Part shown: piece by piece, positions 1-36,933 of the stretch | How the letters are laid out: every line of letters starts with the position of its first letter | Numbering within the stretch: the first letter of the stretch is position 1 | Origin: Antennarius striatus | Lineage: Eukaryota > Chordata > Actinopteri > Lophiiformes > Antennariidae | Direction of reading: 5' to 3' | Length of the DNA stretch: 64,000 nt | Assembly (NCBI RefSeq): GCF_040054535.1 | Contig: NC_090796.1 | Coordinates: 11,202,001-11,266,000, forward strand | Translations under genes and position numbers: made by a program | Notes under the pieces: generated by a model | Database searches by the model: none | Told to the model about the DNA's origin: nothing | What the model saw: only the letters and a program-made list of their open reading frames with translations

Positions 1-1313
1 AGGTCATGCAGATATATGTTGTTATATGGGTGGGGAAATATTTTCTACCATGTGTCCACTGACACATATGTAAACCGAACACACTGAGAAAACACATACT
101 GTACTTCTAAAACTTAAACAACTGGAAATGATCTCCCAAGCAAAAAAATAAAAAATCCTGTAACAGTTATCTATTCTTCTAGGAATGTAAAACTCAAACC
201 ACTGCTCACAATAACTCCTACTTGAGTTTTGAGGCTGACTGATGTCTGGGTTAACTACATGGGCATGATGCATTTAGTCTCACTTCACCCCAGTGTCATA
301 AGTTTATCAGGCATCATCAGCTCATCAACGCACAACCACGACCATTGTTAATAAATGGAAGGGAGAGAGAACGGGACAGAGTGAAAGAGGAATATCTTTA
401 CTGGGGTTTTGTGCTCTCGCATGCCTGACATTCCAGTGAGCAGCAGTGTAGGCTGGCTGCCTGGACGTGATTATGCAACAAGCAGATGTTTGTGGGAGAG
501 CAAAAGTTAAAGAGTTCATTCTGTGGGGACCTGCAGTGAGGTATTGTGGGATAGGTGGAGGCCCGAATGACTGGGCCAGCACTGGGACAGCGTTTGCTCG
601 AGGGACAGACTTAGACTAACTCCAAATACACAGCTCTCTATCACACCCTTGAAATGTAAGTGCATGTGTAATGCTCTTGGACTTTTACACAGTTATTGCA
701 AGGCTTGCATCAGTTTATAGCAAATGACTGAAACCACAGATTATAAAAGTCTGACAAACTGTCAAAAGTGATGTCATGATTGGATATTCTTTGAACATCT
801 ATTTCATATTATTTCCCTGTCAGCATCAATAAATTTTCTTTGAAATGTGCTGCAGATTTTTACTGAGTGGTACAATGACTACCTTTTGGAAAATCGATAT
901 TTCCCCATCATAACCTTGTACAATTCTATATAAATGTTTTTCATGGGGTGGCATAGTGGCACAGTGGTTAGCGCTGCTGCCTTACAACAAGGCGGACTCG
1001 AGTTGGAGTCCCGCTCTGTGCGGAGTTTGCATGCTCTCCCCGTGTCTGCGTGGGTTCTCCGGCTTCTTCCCACCTCCAAAAGCATACGCTTCAGGTTGAT
1101 TGGCCATTCCAAACTGCCCGTAGGAATGAGTGTGTGCGGATATAGCGGTGGTAATCTGAAAATGACTGCCTGACTGACTGTTTTTCATGACTGTGCTATG
1201 GAAATATTATCAGGATGTGAATAATGTAGATTTTTTTTAATCAAAACTTCACCCTGACATCTACTTGGCCGTACAAAATTTGATTTAAAAAACAATTCAC
1301 TTTATTAGTTCAC
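1..1313. other. aatk intron 3 (partial), no exon seen
   Basis: This lies downstream (minus sense) of aatk coding exon 3, whose donor is at 1313-1312. The next expected exon, which starts the kinase domain, was not found here, so it lies beyond the left edge. The only recognisable content is the SINE copy at about 945-1165. The other open frames are short and resemble nothing I know. Confidence 0.6.
945..1165 (+). repeat. tRNA-derived SINE-like interspersed repeat
   Basis: Near 955 the sequence TGGCACAGTGGTTAGCGC matches a tRNA/pol III A box. About 45 bases later GAGTTGGAGTCC resembles a B box. The body that follows (GTGTCTGCGTGGGTTCTCC, then a stretch ending in CTGCCCGTAGG) is a signature of a very common fish interspersed repeat. 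A second copy lies inverted at about 24035-24222. I do not assign a family name. Confidence 0.7.
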
Positions 1314-22217
<20,904 letters not shown>

Positions 22218-22840
22218 CGGGACAGAGTAGAAAACGGCAGGACATGAAAGAAAACAAATTAGGCAGCACTATTTCTCGAGCACAGCTTCATTTCTCCCTG
22301 TTGCCCCTGTTGCTCGTTCAACGCTCCTCTCCATTTCTCCTCTGACCGGCGTGATGAAGACCCCCGTCCGTCCTCTGTTGGATGAGCCACCGCAGGCCGA
22401 GGGGGTTACCTTTTTTTTTTTTTATTCCCTCCTGAACGATCTGGCCATTTGCTGCAGAAGAAGATGGGGAAAGGGAGGCGAGGGCTTCTGGCCGACAAAG
22501 TCCTGTATAATAGAAGTCAAGTTGATCTAGAATTGAGTTTCCTTTGTTTGGATGCTGTGAATTGCGCACAGCCTCACGCAACACCTGGATGCGGTCACAT
22601 CATGTGTTTATGCCTTAAAAAAAAATAAAATCAAACGTTCAGTTTTCTTTAAGAGCCGTCGGGAGCTGTCCCCGGTACTGACGGCAAGAGCGCCATCTTT
22701 CTCAGTAATGCCCAAATAGAAATTATGGAGCAGTTTCTGCCTTATGTCTGCAGGGGGGTGGGGGCTGTGAGCTGCTGTCGGATAGGCTGCTGTGCTGCTT
22801 GAACCTAGAATACACTCAACACAATCAGATAACGCCAAAA
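22218..22840 (-). promoter_or_regulatory. aatk: Probable aatk 5' UTR and promoter region
   Basis: Immediately upstream of the aatk start codon. The part at 22300-22480 is richer in G, C and CpG than the surrounding DNA, as expected near a promoter. I found no convincing TATA box and cannot place the transcription start. The two open frames here (22318-22584 and 22608-22838, minus) have no recognisable product. Confidence 0.35.
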
Positions 22841-24034
22841 GATGCGGAGGATGATTCTATTTCTGTACTGGAAAGGACATATTTATAGGATATATTTTTT
22901 ATATAAATCTCTGCAGGATGAAAATGGTCCATCTTCACCTGCAAAGCATTTATATCTGTGAGGACTTGATGGTGTGTGGGTTTTTTTTTTACATCAGCTG
23001 GGCAGAAACTGTTTCAGTTCCCTCTATAAGAAGAAATGTAAAGACTAACAGATTATGATGTAACAGAGTGAAAAGGCGCACAGCAGGACATTGGCTCTTT
23101 GGACTGCCAAAGCTCTAATCCTACTGTTCATACATGTTGGAGGAGGGCCCCCTCCCCCACCCAGCAACATTCATCCTTTCCCAATCTCTTGCCCTGCTTC
23201 CTTCATCCTCTCTTTCCATCGGATTGGGTTTTGGCAGAGAAAGGAGTAACTTTTCTTCCTGACTTTTCCCCATCTTCGTGTAACTGCACTTTTCACCCAT
23301 ACAGAGTCACAGAAGTGTCTGAATAGCCAAAAAAAAAAGTCTTTGCAGCTCTTTGTAGATCCTCTGTTGTTATCACTGTGCACCCATCTCTTTGTTGCAA
23401 GGATGAGTAGTTATGTAACAAATCATCTATAATTAATAGAGATACATAGAGTTTATTTAAGTGACCAGTCCTCTCTGACGGCTTCCATTGAGGTGGTTGC
23501 CAAAGTCCCTTAAACAAAAAAGATTTTGTTCATTAAAGTTCAGATGACAAACTTGTGTGAGTTATCATTTGTCTACGTCAGGCTTCATCAAATCACTTAA
23601 TTTATTTCCTGTCTTTGTGTGATTTTCCAGTTTTCATCAGCACACTGTTGATTTTTATTTCTAATTGCTTTGCTGAAAAAGCTTGTATCCATGAAAATCC
23701 ACCCAATTAAATTTTGCAGAAGCCGGAAGGAGGGGAATATGTCATTTCCAGATGGGTTGAATTATTATGTTGAATTATGCATTGAATAATCAGCATTTTA
23801 TTGCTATCCTGAGACTGAGCAAAAACTGTTTTAAACAACTCATACAGTAAATTGCAGGAGACTTGCTGCTGTGAATATGAATCTCCAAGGTAACCGCAGC
23901 CAGCAGATTAATTTAGGTAAAGAAATCAATATTTCTCACTGAATGGCAGTAAGACAAGTTATATAATGATTCTCAATTTGAATTATCTTAAATTGTTACT
24001 AAGTGAGTTGAAAGTGGGGTGAAATGAATGATAA

Positions 24035-24222
24035 ACAAGAGCACACTCATCCGTGGTCAACTGGAGTGATCAATTCACCTAAGGAGAAGGAAGCCGGAGA
24101 ACCCTGAATGAACCCACGCAGACACAGGGAGAACATAAAAACTCCACACAGAGAGGGATCAAACTTGGAACCCATTTTCTGTTATTCAACAGCGCTACCC
24201 ACTGTGTCACGGTGCCGCCCCA
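24035..24222 (-). repeat. tRNA-derived SINE-like repeat, inverted copy
   Basis: Read on the minus strand this repeats the order seen at 945-1165: an A-box-like AGTGGGTAGCGCTG, then GAGTTTTTATGTTCTCCC, then TGTCTGCGTGGGTTC. It is degenerate relative to that copy. Confidence 0.65.
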
Positions 24223-26723
24223 TTTACACTATGCTGATACATCATTTGCCTCCATTCCTCCGCCATCAGAGCGTGTTCAGTTTCAGGTCCAGGACATTTC
24301 AGGGGCCATGACTCAGGTCACATCCACCAGGCTCTTTACCTGAAGGATAACCTTTAGCTTAAGGTACGTGTATCCATTAAATACATGCAGATACAGTGAC
24401 ACATTTTCTCAAGCATTGACGCAACGATTGAAGTGGCTTCTGGCTGAATGGGTTGTCACTTTTTTTACACTTTCTTCTCAAAGGCTCTGGACTATAGGGA
24501 GGTGAGATCAATTTTCCATGAAAACATATCTCTGATTATTGGCATTTTTATGCCTCTCGCAACAATGCTTTGTATTTTATATTCTGTATTCTATAATGAT
24601 AAACAATTACTGTAGTGTTCTCTTTTTTCTTGTTTTGTGTTGTTTTGTTTTTTTCAAAATGTAGCATTAGCTGTGTTAGTGTCAAGGCAGACCATCAATA
24701 CTAAAACTGAAAGTTCACTTGATACAAGTGTTAAGCGAATGAAACAAAATATCTACATTAAGTTCTTAGGCCAACATATTTGTTTTCCCTGGAGAGGTGT
24801 TTGAAAGCTTGCTGTAATAGATTTTTGCAATTAAACTCAACTGAACGATGATGAAAAAATCCCAGATTTAGTTTTTGAAACATTAGCCAATATTACAATA
24901 ATTAAAAGCTGTTAGATCTTTTCAAGAAACCCTAAAAGGATTAAACCTTAAAAATTGATTTATTCCAATGTGAGACTTTGATGAGTAAGAATTCAAGCAG
25001 GTGGAAGATAGAAGAAGGACACACTTTCTATTTTTGGACATTGAGTTTCTTTAACAGAATTTTTTTTTCTAAATGTTTTCACTCCTCCTTTTCGTGTCCT
25101 TCTTTTTTCCAGCGCCTCATCGCATCATATTTTAGATATTGAAACATTCTGTGGCATTTCTGCTGTTACCCTGGAAACAGAAAGGAAAGGATAAGATGGA
25201 CTCATGGTTAGTCGACAGCAGACCAGATTGGACTTTCCACATTGGACACTCCACATCTTCTTAATATCATAGATTAGCACCACTTAATCACTGTGCTTCT
25301 ACACTTTGATCAATTAATTCAGTGCAGGCACAAAGCTAATTACAGCTGCTCTGAAAAAGAGGATCATCAGCTCAAATCATGCTGAGCAGCTCCCGAGTCC
25401 ATTTTATGTTGAGGAAAGCAGGAGTGGAATTGCACCAGTGAAAATTTAACTGCCATGCACCCAGACACCGTGACTGGCTCCATCCTCACTCCACAATTAA
25501 GAGCTATCCCCAGGGAAAAATGAGAATGGATGGCAAGATCCAGACAGCAAGCTTCAGACCAAGTATTAAGAGCTCCCTCCAAATCCTCGGTCACTCTGCA
25601 TGCAGACAGCTGAACATGCTGACATACTCTTCTCTGGTTTCTCTGCTGGGGTTGTAGAAAAAGCGCCACTCTCTGGACTCAGCTGGGATTCACTCCATCA
25701 GTCTCTGAACTCTAACGCTTAATGGTAGGGCTTCTGAAATAGCTTGATTGCTGTGTCTTCTTGTCTTGTAGTTTACAGTACTACCTATTATTTGTATATC
25801 ACTGATTCCATTGTATGTCTTCTTTTGAGATCATAACTTGACCAAAATATGCTTGTGTAGATTGGCTTGTGTAGGTCAACAATCTGAGACACTTTCTAAT
25901 AGTTGGAGTTTGGTATATAGAGAAAAGACTTGTGATTGTTTGGAAGTCTGTTTTCGTTCCTACACATTACTTAAATAACTACAGGACACGCAGCGTAGTT
26001 TGTGTTTGTGGTTGTTTTTGTGTGTGGTTGTTGTCACCCCTGATCTCTGTCTGTAGGCAAAACAAAGTGATAAAGTCACAGACACACTCTGTAGAAGCAC
26101 TATCTGCTGGGACACAGAGAAGCTGAAGATATCTGCAGGGAGAGAGATAGTTGAGTCATTTGAAATAAGTCCGCCAGGCTGATTGAAAATCTGCATCTGG
26201 GAAAAGCAAATTGTTGATTTCCTAAATTTGGAAGAAGTCATTTTGTTTGTTTACAAGTTAAGAACCCTTGCAAAACAGTATGTTCCTCCATCTAGCAAAT
26301 GGAAATAGACAGTTTTTGTGGCAATTAACCGAAAATTTAAAACATGTGCTTTGCAATGAGTACTTTAACTTAAAAAGAAATTTGCATTTTAACCTCATTT
26401 GAATTATGACAAATTACTTGACTTTTTTTTTTTTTTAAATTTTTAGAAGCCATATTACAATAGATTGTGTGTGTGATGTCTGAACATGTATATACCTCCT
26501 GGCCACACCCTGGCCTCCATTCCTTTTCATTTCAAAATCAAGGCAGTATGTGAAATAAATGTTGAATTTTAAAAAATTGTACATTTAATAGTTAAACTGA
26601 AAGTAAATAAAATTATATAAATTCATCCAATTCCATCATGTCTTGATTCCAGTCAAGCCCAAATCAGATGTCAAATAACGTTTTTCTCTCAGGTTTTAAG
26701 TCAAACTTCAAAAAATCTTCAGC

Positions 26724-26727
<4 letters not shown>

Positions 26728-26756
<29 letters not shown>

Positions 26757-26768
26757 TGATGATGATGA

Positions 26769-26826
<58 letters not shown>

Positions 26827-26832
26827 AACAAC

Positions 26833-26864
<32 letters not shown>

Positions 26865-26868
26865 TAAT
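26728..26868. repeat. Compound (AAT)n-(GAT)n-(GAC)19-(AAC/AAT)n microsatellite
   Basis: AAT units grade into GAT, then into 19 uninterrupted GAC units (26770-26826), then AAC and AAT. The GAC block has a CpG at every unit junction. Poly-Asp, poly-Thr and poly-Ser frames across it are artefacts. Confidence 0.95.
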
Positions 26869-28103
26869 ATCCCCAAGGAACATGATTTCATACAAAAATG
26901 GAAGAAAAAAAGTCTTACAAAGGTCTTTGAGTTGTGTTGCATTGTTGTAAATGTCTGTTCTAATGTGATCACTGATCTATACAGTACACAATAACCTGGG
27001 AGTGTTTTACTTGTACCTTTTTTAACACACATGCAGCACACACAAGTTAGTTATATAACAAGAGCATCAGACTCTGCATAGCCTTATTTATATCCTCCAG
27101 CTCTCTGCCCCACAGCACTTGTGAGTGTGTGACAAATGGGGGAAAAACCTGATTACTTGCCTCTTGTGATGTCAGCATGTAGTCTGACCCTCCTGAAATG
27201 ATAAATCACTGTAGTGAAGTTGCATACAGAAAACAGTCAAAACAGCTGAGGTTCCCATACTCCACTTTCTCATTTTTGATGGTGGCTGCAGAGGCTTCAA
27301 ATGGAATAAATATCTCTGAAGTATGCAACAAAGACCATTTGGATCACAGTGTTGTGTAAATAAAGATTACTTCACGCAGTCACTGTAGGGGATTCACGAC
27401 GTGAGAAAGGATGCCAGCAACACGACTATAAACATCGTGAAAAAAAAAATTCTTCATCTGTGAACATTCTTGTGTGAGTCATGGCAGATAGATTTTCTTC
27501 AGAAACGGTAGCTGGCAATAATGAAAAAGACAACTCCCACAATCCCACACTGCATGCATCTTTTGTTTTCATCATTCATAGACGAGGCATAGACTTGGAA
27601 CGGGCACAAGAATAAACAAAGGGAAACAACCTAGTTCGAGGAATTCCCTGAACCTTTGCAAATAACCTTCAAAAGCAAATAAATGGGGATGGAGATTGAT
27701 AAGAGTGTCTTGAATTTTTATAGATTTGGTTGATCAAAGTATTGGGCATATTTAAGATGTTTTGTCTAACAAATTAAACCAACACACATCTAGACTTAAA
27801 CAAAACGTAACATTTTAATTATATACAAACATTATAAATATTAATATAGACTAGATGGATAGACAGAGGCTCTGATTTGGTGTATTTCTGTCTCTTGGAT
27901 CAGAATTTTAGAGAATCTCTGCCCTCCAGAGGTGCAATGTTGCAGATTCACAGTAGGATTTTGTTCTTGTGCAACACTATGACAGTTACCATTTGAGAGA
28001 AGACGCCAAAGAACTCTTTTGATGATGGTAAAACTGTCTCCATTGCAGAGTTATCCCTGATTACAGTAACTCCTCTACCCTGATGCCAAAGATGTTCCAA
28101 AGT

Positions 28104-28280
28104 TCAGCCCTTCATCATGGTGGCATTCCTCCATCTCAACCCCATCAAAGGGCCTAATATAGTGTCTTGTCCCAGATCGTCCAGAGAGATGTTTCTTGTC
28201 TCCAGCTGCTGGAGCCAATACTTTAATGATTCCCCAGGTAGAGCAAGACAGGTGCAGGGCTTCTCACAGTCGCGTCTTTC
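28104..28280 (-). other. Unidentified minus-strand open frame with splice acceptor
   Basis: On the minus strand, an acceptor-like TTAAATACAG is followed from 28280 by 58 open codons to TGA at 28106-28104. The frame includes CLALPGESLKYWLQQLETRN. A second overlapping frame is also open. No upstream exon or ATG was found. It could be the terminal exon of an unknown gene, but I do not recognise it. Confidence 0.2.
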
Positions 28281-28283
28281 CTG

Positions 28284-28339
28284 TATTTAAGAGACAGGAA
28301 GAGGAGGAGAGCAGCTTTACAAGGGAAACGTGATTGTGG
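28284..28339 (+). promoter_or_regulatory. pvalef: Possible pvalef promoter and noncoding first exon
   Basis: A TATA-like TATTTAAG at 28284 is followed about 50 bases later by a good donor (GTG|GTGAGT near 28340). pvalef coding exon 1 begins at a splice acceptor 16 bases before its ATG, so an upstream noncoding exon must exist. This is one candidate, by position only. Confidence 0.25.
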
Positions 28340-29540
28340 TGAGTAGCATAGCAGGACATCTGCAGAAAAACGTTAAATGGGATAGATCTTATGGTTGAGC
28401 TTCAACTGCTGATGGCTAATGTAAGACTCTTTGTTTCCTTTGCAGTTCTTGTGGTAAGTTTTTACAAGCTGTGTTTTATTTTCTCTTTTTATTTCTATTC
28501 AAAACCGATTTTCTTAGAGCAGCAGTATTTTTTCTTTTATGCTGCTTACCTCTGCCAATGAGAAAAAAGCACACATTCATCTTGATAAGAGAGCTTTCAA
28601 AGGACAAATGTTGGTGCTCAATTTGGGGAGGACTATAAAGAGGGTGATGAAGCAACTAATGGAAACACAGCAATACTCTGCTTCATGCATAGTTTTACAG
28701 GCTCTTTTCACCTTCTGCTGCTCTCTGCATGCTGTTTAGACTGCAATTCCCCTACATATGCCCTAATTCTAACCATAATTCTTTCATAATTACCCAAATT
28801 AGTTGGTTACATACAGACATGATGTGTCCTGAGGTCAGCTGTAATAAGTACTTATAATACTCTTGACCTTAACCTACAAAGCGCAACACTTACCCATATA
28901 ATTTAGGTATTTCATTGAGGTAATGATTAATCTAGGAACTTGTCCGGTGGGGGATGGTGTTTGGAGTCAGTGATGATGAACAAGAATTTTTTAAAAACAA
29001 AAAAGAGCAGGCACTTGTTGGAGTCAGTCAAAATACTTACCCCAGATATAATCCAGTGAATATTACCAGCAGTCATTGTCGATCAGCAAGCATGACTGCA
29101 ATGAGCCAAAACACATGGGCAAATACAACAGTTTATTTATACACACTTTGTAACTGTGTGATTTAAGATCAGCTGGGAAAAAACAGACATTAACAGAAGA
29201 GGATGTAGAAGTCAAGGTGTTTTTCAGTATAACTCAAGGAGATCAGAGGAGACTGATAGGAATGCAAACACAGACGAATGTCAAATATAAAACTACAATT
29301 TCCATGATTGTCTCATATTTTTGATGTAAAATCTTTTCATGAAAAGTATCTAGAAACTGGTTGCCCATAAATACCTGGAAGGAAGTAAAAATTTTTACAA
29401 AACTACTGAAGTGAAATATACAGAACTACTGAAGTGAAATATGAAATAGTGAAATGTGAAAATGCACACAACTTAATACAGTTTATTTTTTGTAGTTCTT
29501 TAACATTTTTTCCTTCTTGCCCAGGAGGCGCCTGTAAACC

Positions 29541-30903
<1,363 letters not shown>

Positions 30904-31049
30904 AGGTCATGTGTTTAATTTGTGCTCCAGAGAGTTACTGAGCAATGCAGAAAGAGGGTGAAAGATAGGAGGAAAGGAAAATGGACAGGGCCTCCCTATG
31001 AATGTACTTCTTGAGAGGTTTTATTATCAGTACAGCATGCTAAATTAGA

Positions 31050-31055
31050 AATAAA
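31050..31055 (+). terminator. pvalef: Candidate pvalef poly(A) signal
   Basis: AATAAA about 150 bases after the stop codon. Later candidates are at 31656-31661 and 31696-31701; the last is followed by a T-rich, then GTGG-containing stretch. Which one is used cannot be told from sequence alone. Confidence 0.4.
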
Positions 31056-31701
31056 GAACAAACGTGTAGGATTAGGGTTGTTAAAACCACAGCGACTAAC
31101 ACTTTTGACAGAAAAACAACATAGACATTCAAAAACCACATTCAGCTTGTGCACAGGCTTTGCTCTTGTTTCCTTTGCGACATTGTGACCAACAAGTTTT
31201 TACATGTTTTACTTCACTTATTCATAATCACTGGACTATTGCTTTTAGGTGAATTGATGTTTTGCACTTTGTAGTTATTAACATTGTAGCTTCGGTATTT
31301 TGAGTTAATGTCGTGATAACTGTGCAGTTAGCACCAAGTGCAAACTCATTTGTATGAGCAACTCTTCAGAAAGCTGCAGGAGGTAATATGATTGCAATGA
31401 AGTGTTCAATCAGTCCAAACAGACACTGAACTTGCAAACAGGACAAAGTTAAATACGGTTGCAGCGTGGTGCACTATAAGTAATGTCAGCATGGTTAAAC
31501 ATTGACAGATGTGAGTGGGATTTCAAGGACGTTTACTCAATCCTGAATCTGCAGCCTAAATGCTAACACTTTGACACAGCGCCATCCTGCTAGTAGAGCG
31601 TACTCAAAGTTCAGGGATGTAACCTGGTTTAAGTTGGTCAACATTTTCATGAATTAATAAACAGGATCATTGTTGTTATAGTAAAATGATGGGTAAATAA
31701 A

Positions 31702-32506
31702 ACATTTCTTTTTCAAATCAGCGGTGGCTTTTGTGATCTTCTAGCGTTCTTGTTGGTGAAGTTGTAATTGTGGAGTAATAGGTGATAGAGTTTTATGATA
31801 CAGAGAATAATAAATACAGCATATGCATTTATTAATCAATAAATAACTAAATTAATTACAGAGTGCTAATAGATTGGCAGATTGACAAATTGATGACAAT
31901 TTAGGGGGAAGTTTCAAAAGAACTACCAACACAGGTTACCATGAGTTTGAATGGTAACATGATGGAACTGTTCAGAAAGTCCACAGAAAGCATTCTGGAA
32001 GACCACAGACATCGAGAATCCCCATAAAGGAAGGAGGAGTCAAGTGAACTTTTCAGCAAAGTCCAATAAAGTCTGTGCAACAAGCTTGTCATGAGGGACT
32101 CCCTAAATTGTCTTTACACTTCAACTACATCATATTTCCAGTGGCAATTTAGAATGAATTTCCTTTCTTTTAAGTTTAGTCTTGTTGCCATCCTTGCCGT
32201 CAATGCATTTAATCTGCAAAAAACCCACAAAGGGCGTATATGTTTTTTGGACACCTTGCATACTGTATGTTTTATTTTTCAGTGAGGAAAATTATGCAAA
32301 ATAAATTAATTGATATTCAAGTGTCAAAAGTACCACTGTGATTCCAAATTAGTAGTCTGAGGAACCAGTACCATAACGTTCAACCGGTCCAAAAAGGCAC
32401 TGAACTTTCAAAAGCAAATAAGAAAAGGTTAAATAAACAAAACCGTAGCACACAGTAAGTAAGAAATGTCCTAAAACACACTAACTCCAACAGAATCAAT
32501 GCAGCC
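31702..32506. other. pvalef-habp2 intergenic region
   Basis: AT-rich DNA with no exon or repeat that I recognise. The short frames at 31901-32092 (minus) and 32091-32285 (plus) show no splice or family signal. Confidence 0.6.
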
Positions 32507-32519
32507 GGACAAAGGTTGG
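32507..32519 (+). promoter_or_regulatory. habp2: HNF4-like DR1 site upstream of habp2
   Basis: GGACAAAGGTTGG carries the CAAAG core of an HNF4-type direct repeat, about 75 bases before the start codon. In mammals HABP2 is made mainly in liver, where HNF4 drives many clotting-type protease genes. Use of the site is inferred. Confidence 0.35.
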
Positions 32520-32592
32520 AGTTTCGTATTGAGGAAAATCGCTGGAGCTTCAGTCTTCAGCTGAGTGCTGACACACACAGCCACACAGCACC

Positions 32593-36121
<3,529 letters not shown>

Positions 36122-36229
36122 ACAAGCCAAGCAAACTACAGTAGTTCAGAAATTAATGCGGCACTGAATATGACTTTTTTTATGGGTAGAAAAATAGAAT
36201 ACATCTTGAAATGCTTCGGAAATTTTTGT

Positions 36230-36235
36230 TTTATT
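36230..36235 (-). terminator. nrap: Candidate nrap poly(A) signal (minus strand)
   Basis: AATAAA on the minus strand, 699 bases after the nrap stop. An ATTAAA at 36911-36906 is closer but only 23 bases past the stop. If the distal signal is used, the nrap and habp2 3' UTRs overlap. Confidence 0.3.
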
Positions 36236-36554
36236 TCATCAGCAGTAAAACCAAGCATTTACTCCCTGCCCAACTTTGAGTCAAAAATGTGATCATATGT
36301 CATTTCAGTGGGCATGTAGTTCTTTGTCACTGAGCCTAGCTCAAAGTGCACAACAGATACAACAAAGATTTCTTTCTGAGAGTCTCGCTCATCTGAATTT
36401 GTTGCATGTTTTCTCTCAAGATTAAAAAAGAAGATGAAAAAAAATTCTCTGCAATGCTGACCTTAAACAAGTTGTGGTCCAGCTTCATATTTCTTCTAAA
36501 CATTCACAATATAAAAAAAATTAAATTCATACTTAATCATTTGCTATTCCATAC

Positions 36555-36560
36555 AATAAA
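36555..36560 (+). terminator. habp2: Candidate habp2 poly(A) signal
   Basis: AATAAA 434 bases after the habp2 stop codon. It lies only 374 bases from the nrap stop codon on the other strand. Confidence 0.4.
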
Positions 36561-36933
36561 TGACTGAAATAACCTGAATGCAGTTTTGCGATCTTCTGTT
36601 TTTTTCTTGAACTTGTGTTAAACAAGGTTTAAGATTAAATTTCTACAAAATTACAAAAAGGATCTGACATGAATTTGAAAATAATGATTTTCTTTCTGAA
36701 TTTCTTACATGCTTGTCACATACTTTAGCAATCTTTTTAACCAACTTTACAAGTCCTGGCATAGTTCAACATGCATTATCCCCACTGAACATATTTAAAC
36801 ACCATTTTTTTCATTTCAATAGCTTTGTTAGTCAATAACATGGCATCTCATGTAACTCCAGAGTCACAATAGTTTTTTCATCGATACAGACACTTTCCGA
36901 CTTCTTTTAATTGATTAAACAAACTCATCTGGT

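Larger units (their letters stand above)
22841..28103. other. aatk-pvalef intergenic region
   Basis: About 5.3 kb between the divergent genes aatk (minus) and pvalef (plus). It contains the inverted SINE copy (about 24035-24222) and the AAT/GAT/GAC microsatellite (26728-26868). Otherwise it is AT-rich sequence with short unrecognised frames. Confidence 0.6.

Noticed and set aside
25367-25669. 100-codon minus-strand frame
   Set aside because: No recognisable domain, no splice context and no promoter; likely chance.
26664-27041. Poly-Asp/Asn, poly-Thr and poly-Ser/Leu frames
   Set aside because: Product of the AAT/GAT/GAC microsatellite read in different frames.
28441-28460. 8-nt micro-exon between TTTGCAG and GTAAGT upstream of pvalef
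   Set aside because: Splice-like dinucleotides alone are weak evidence and no frame argument needs it.
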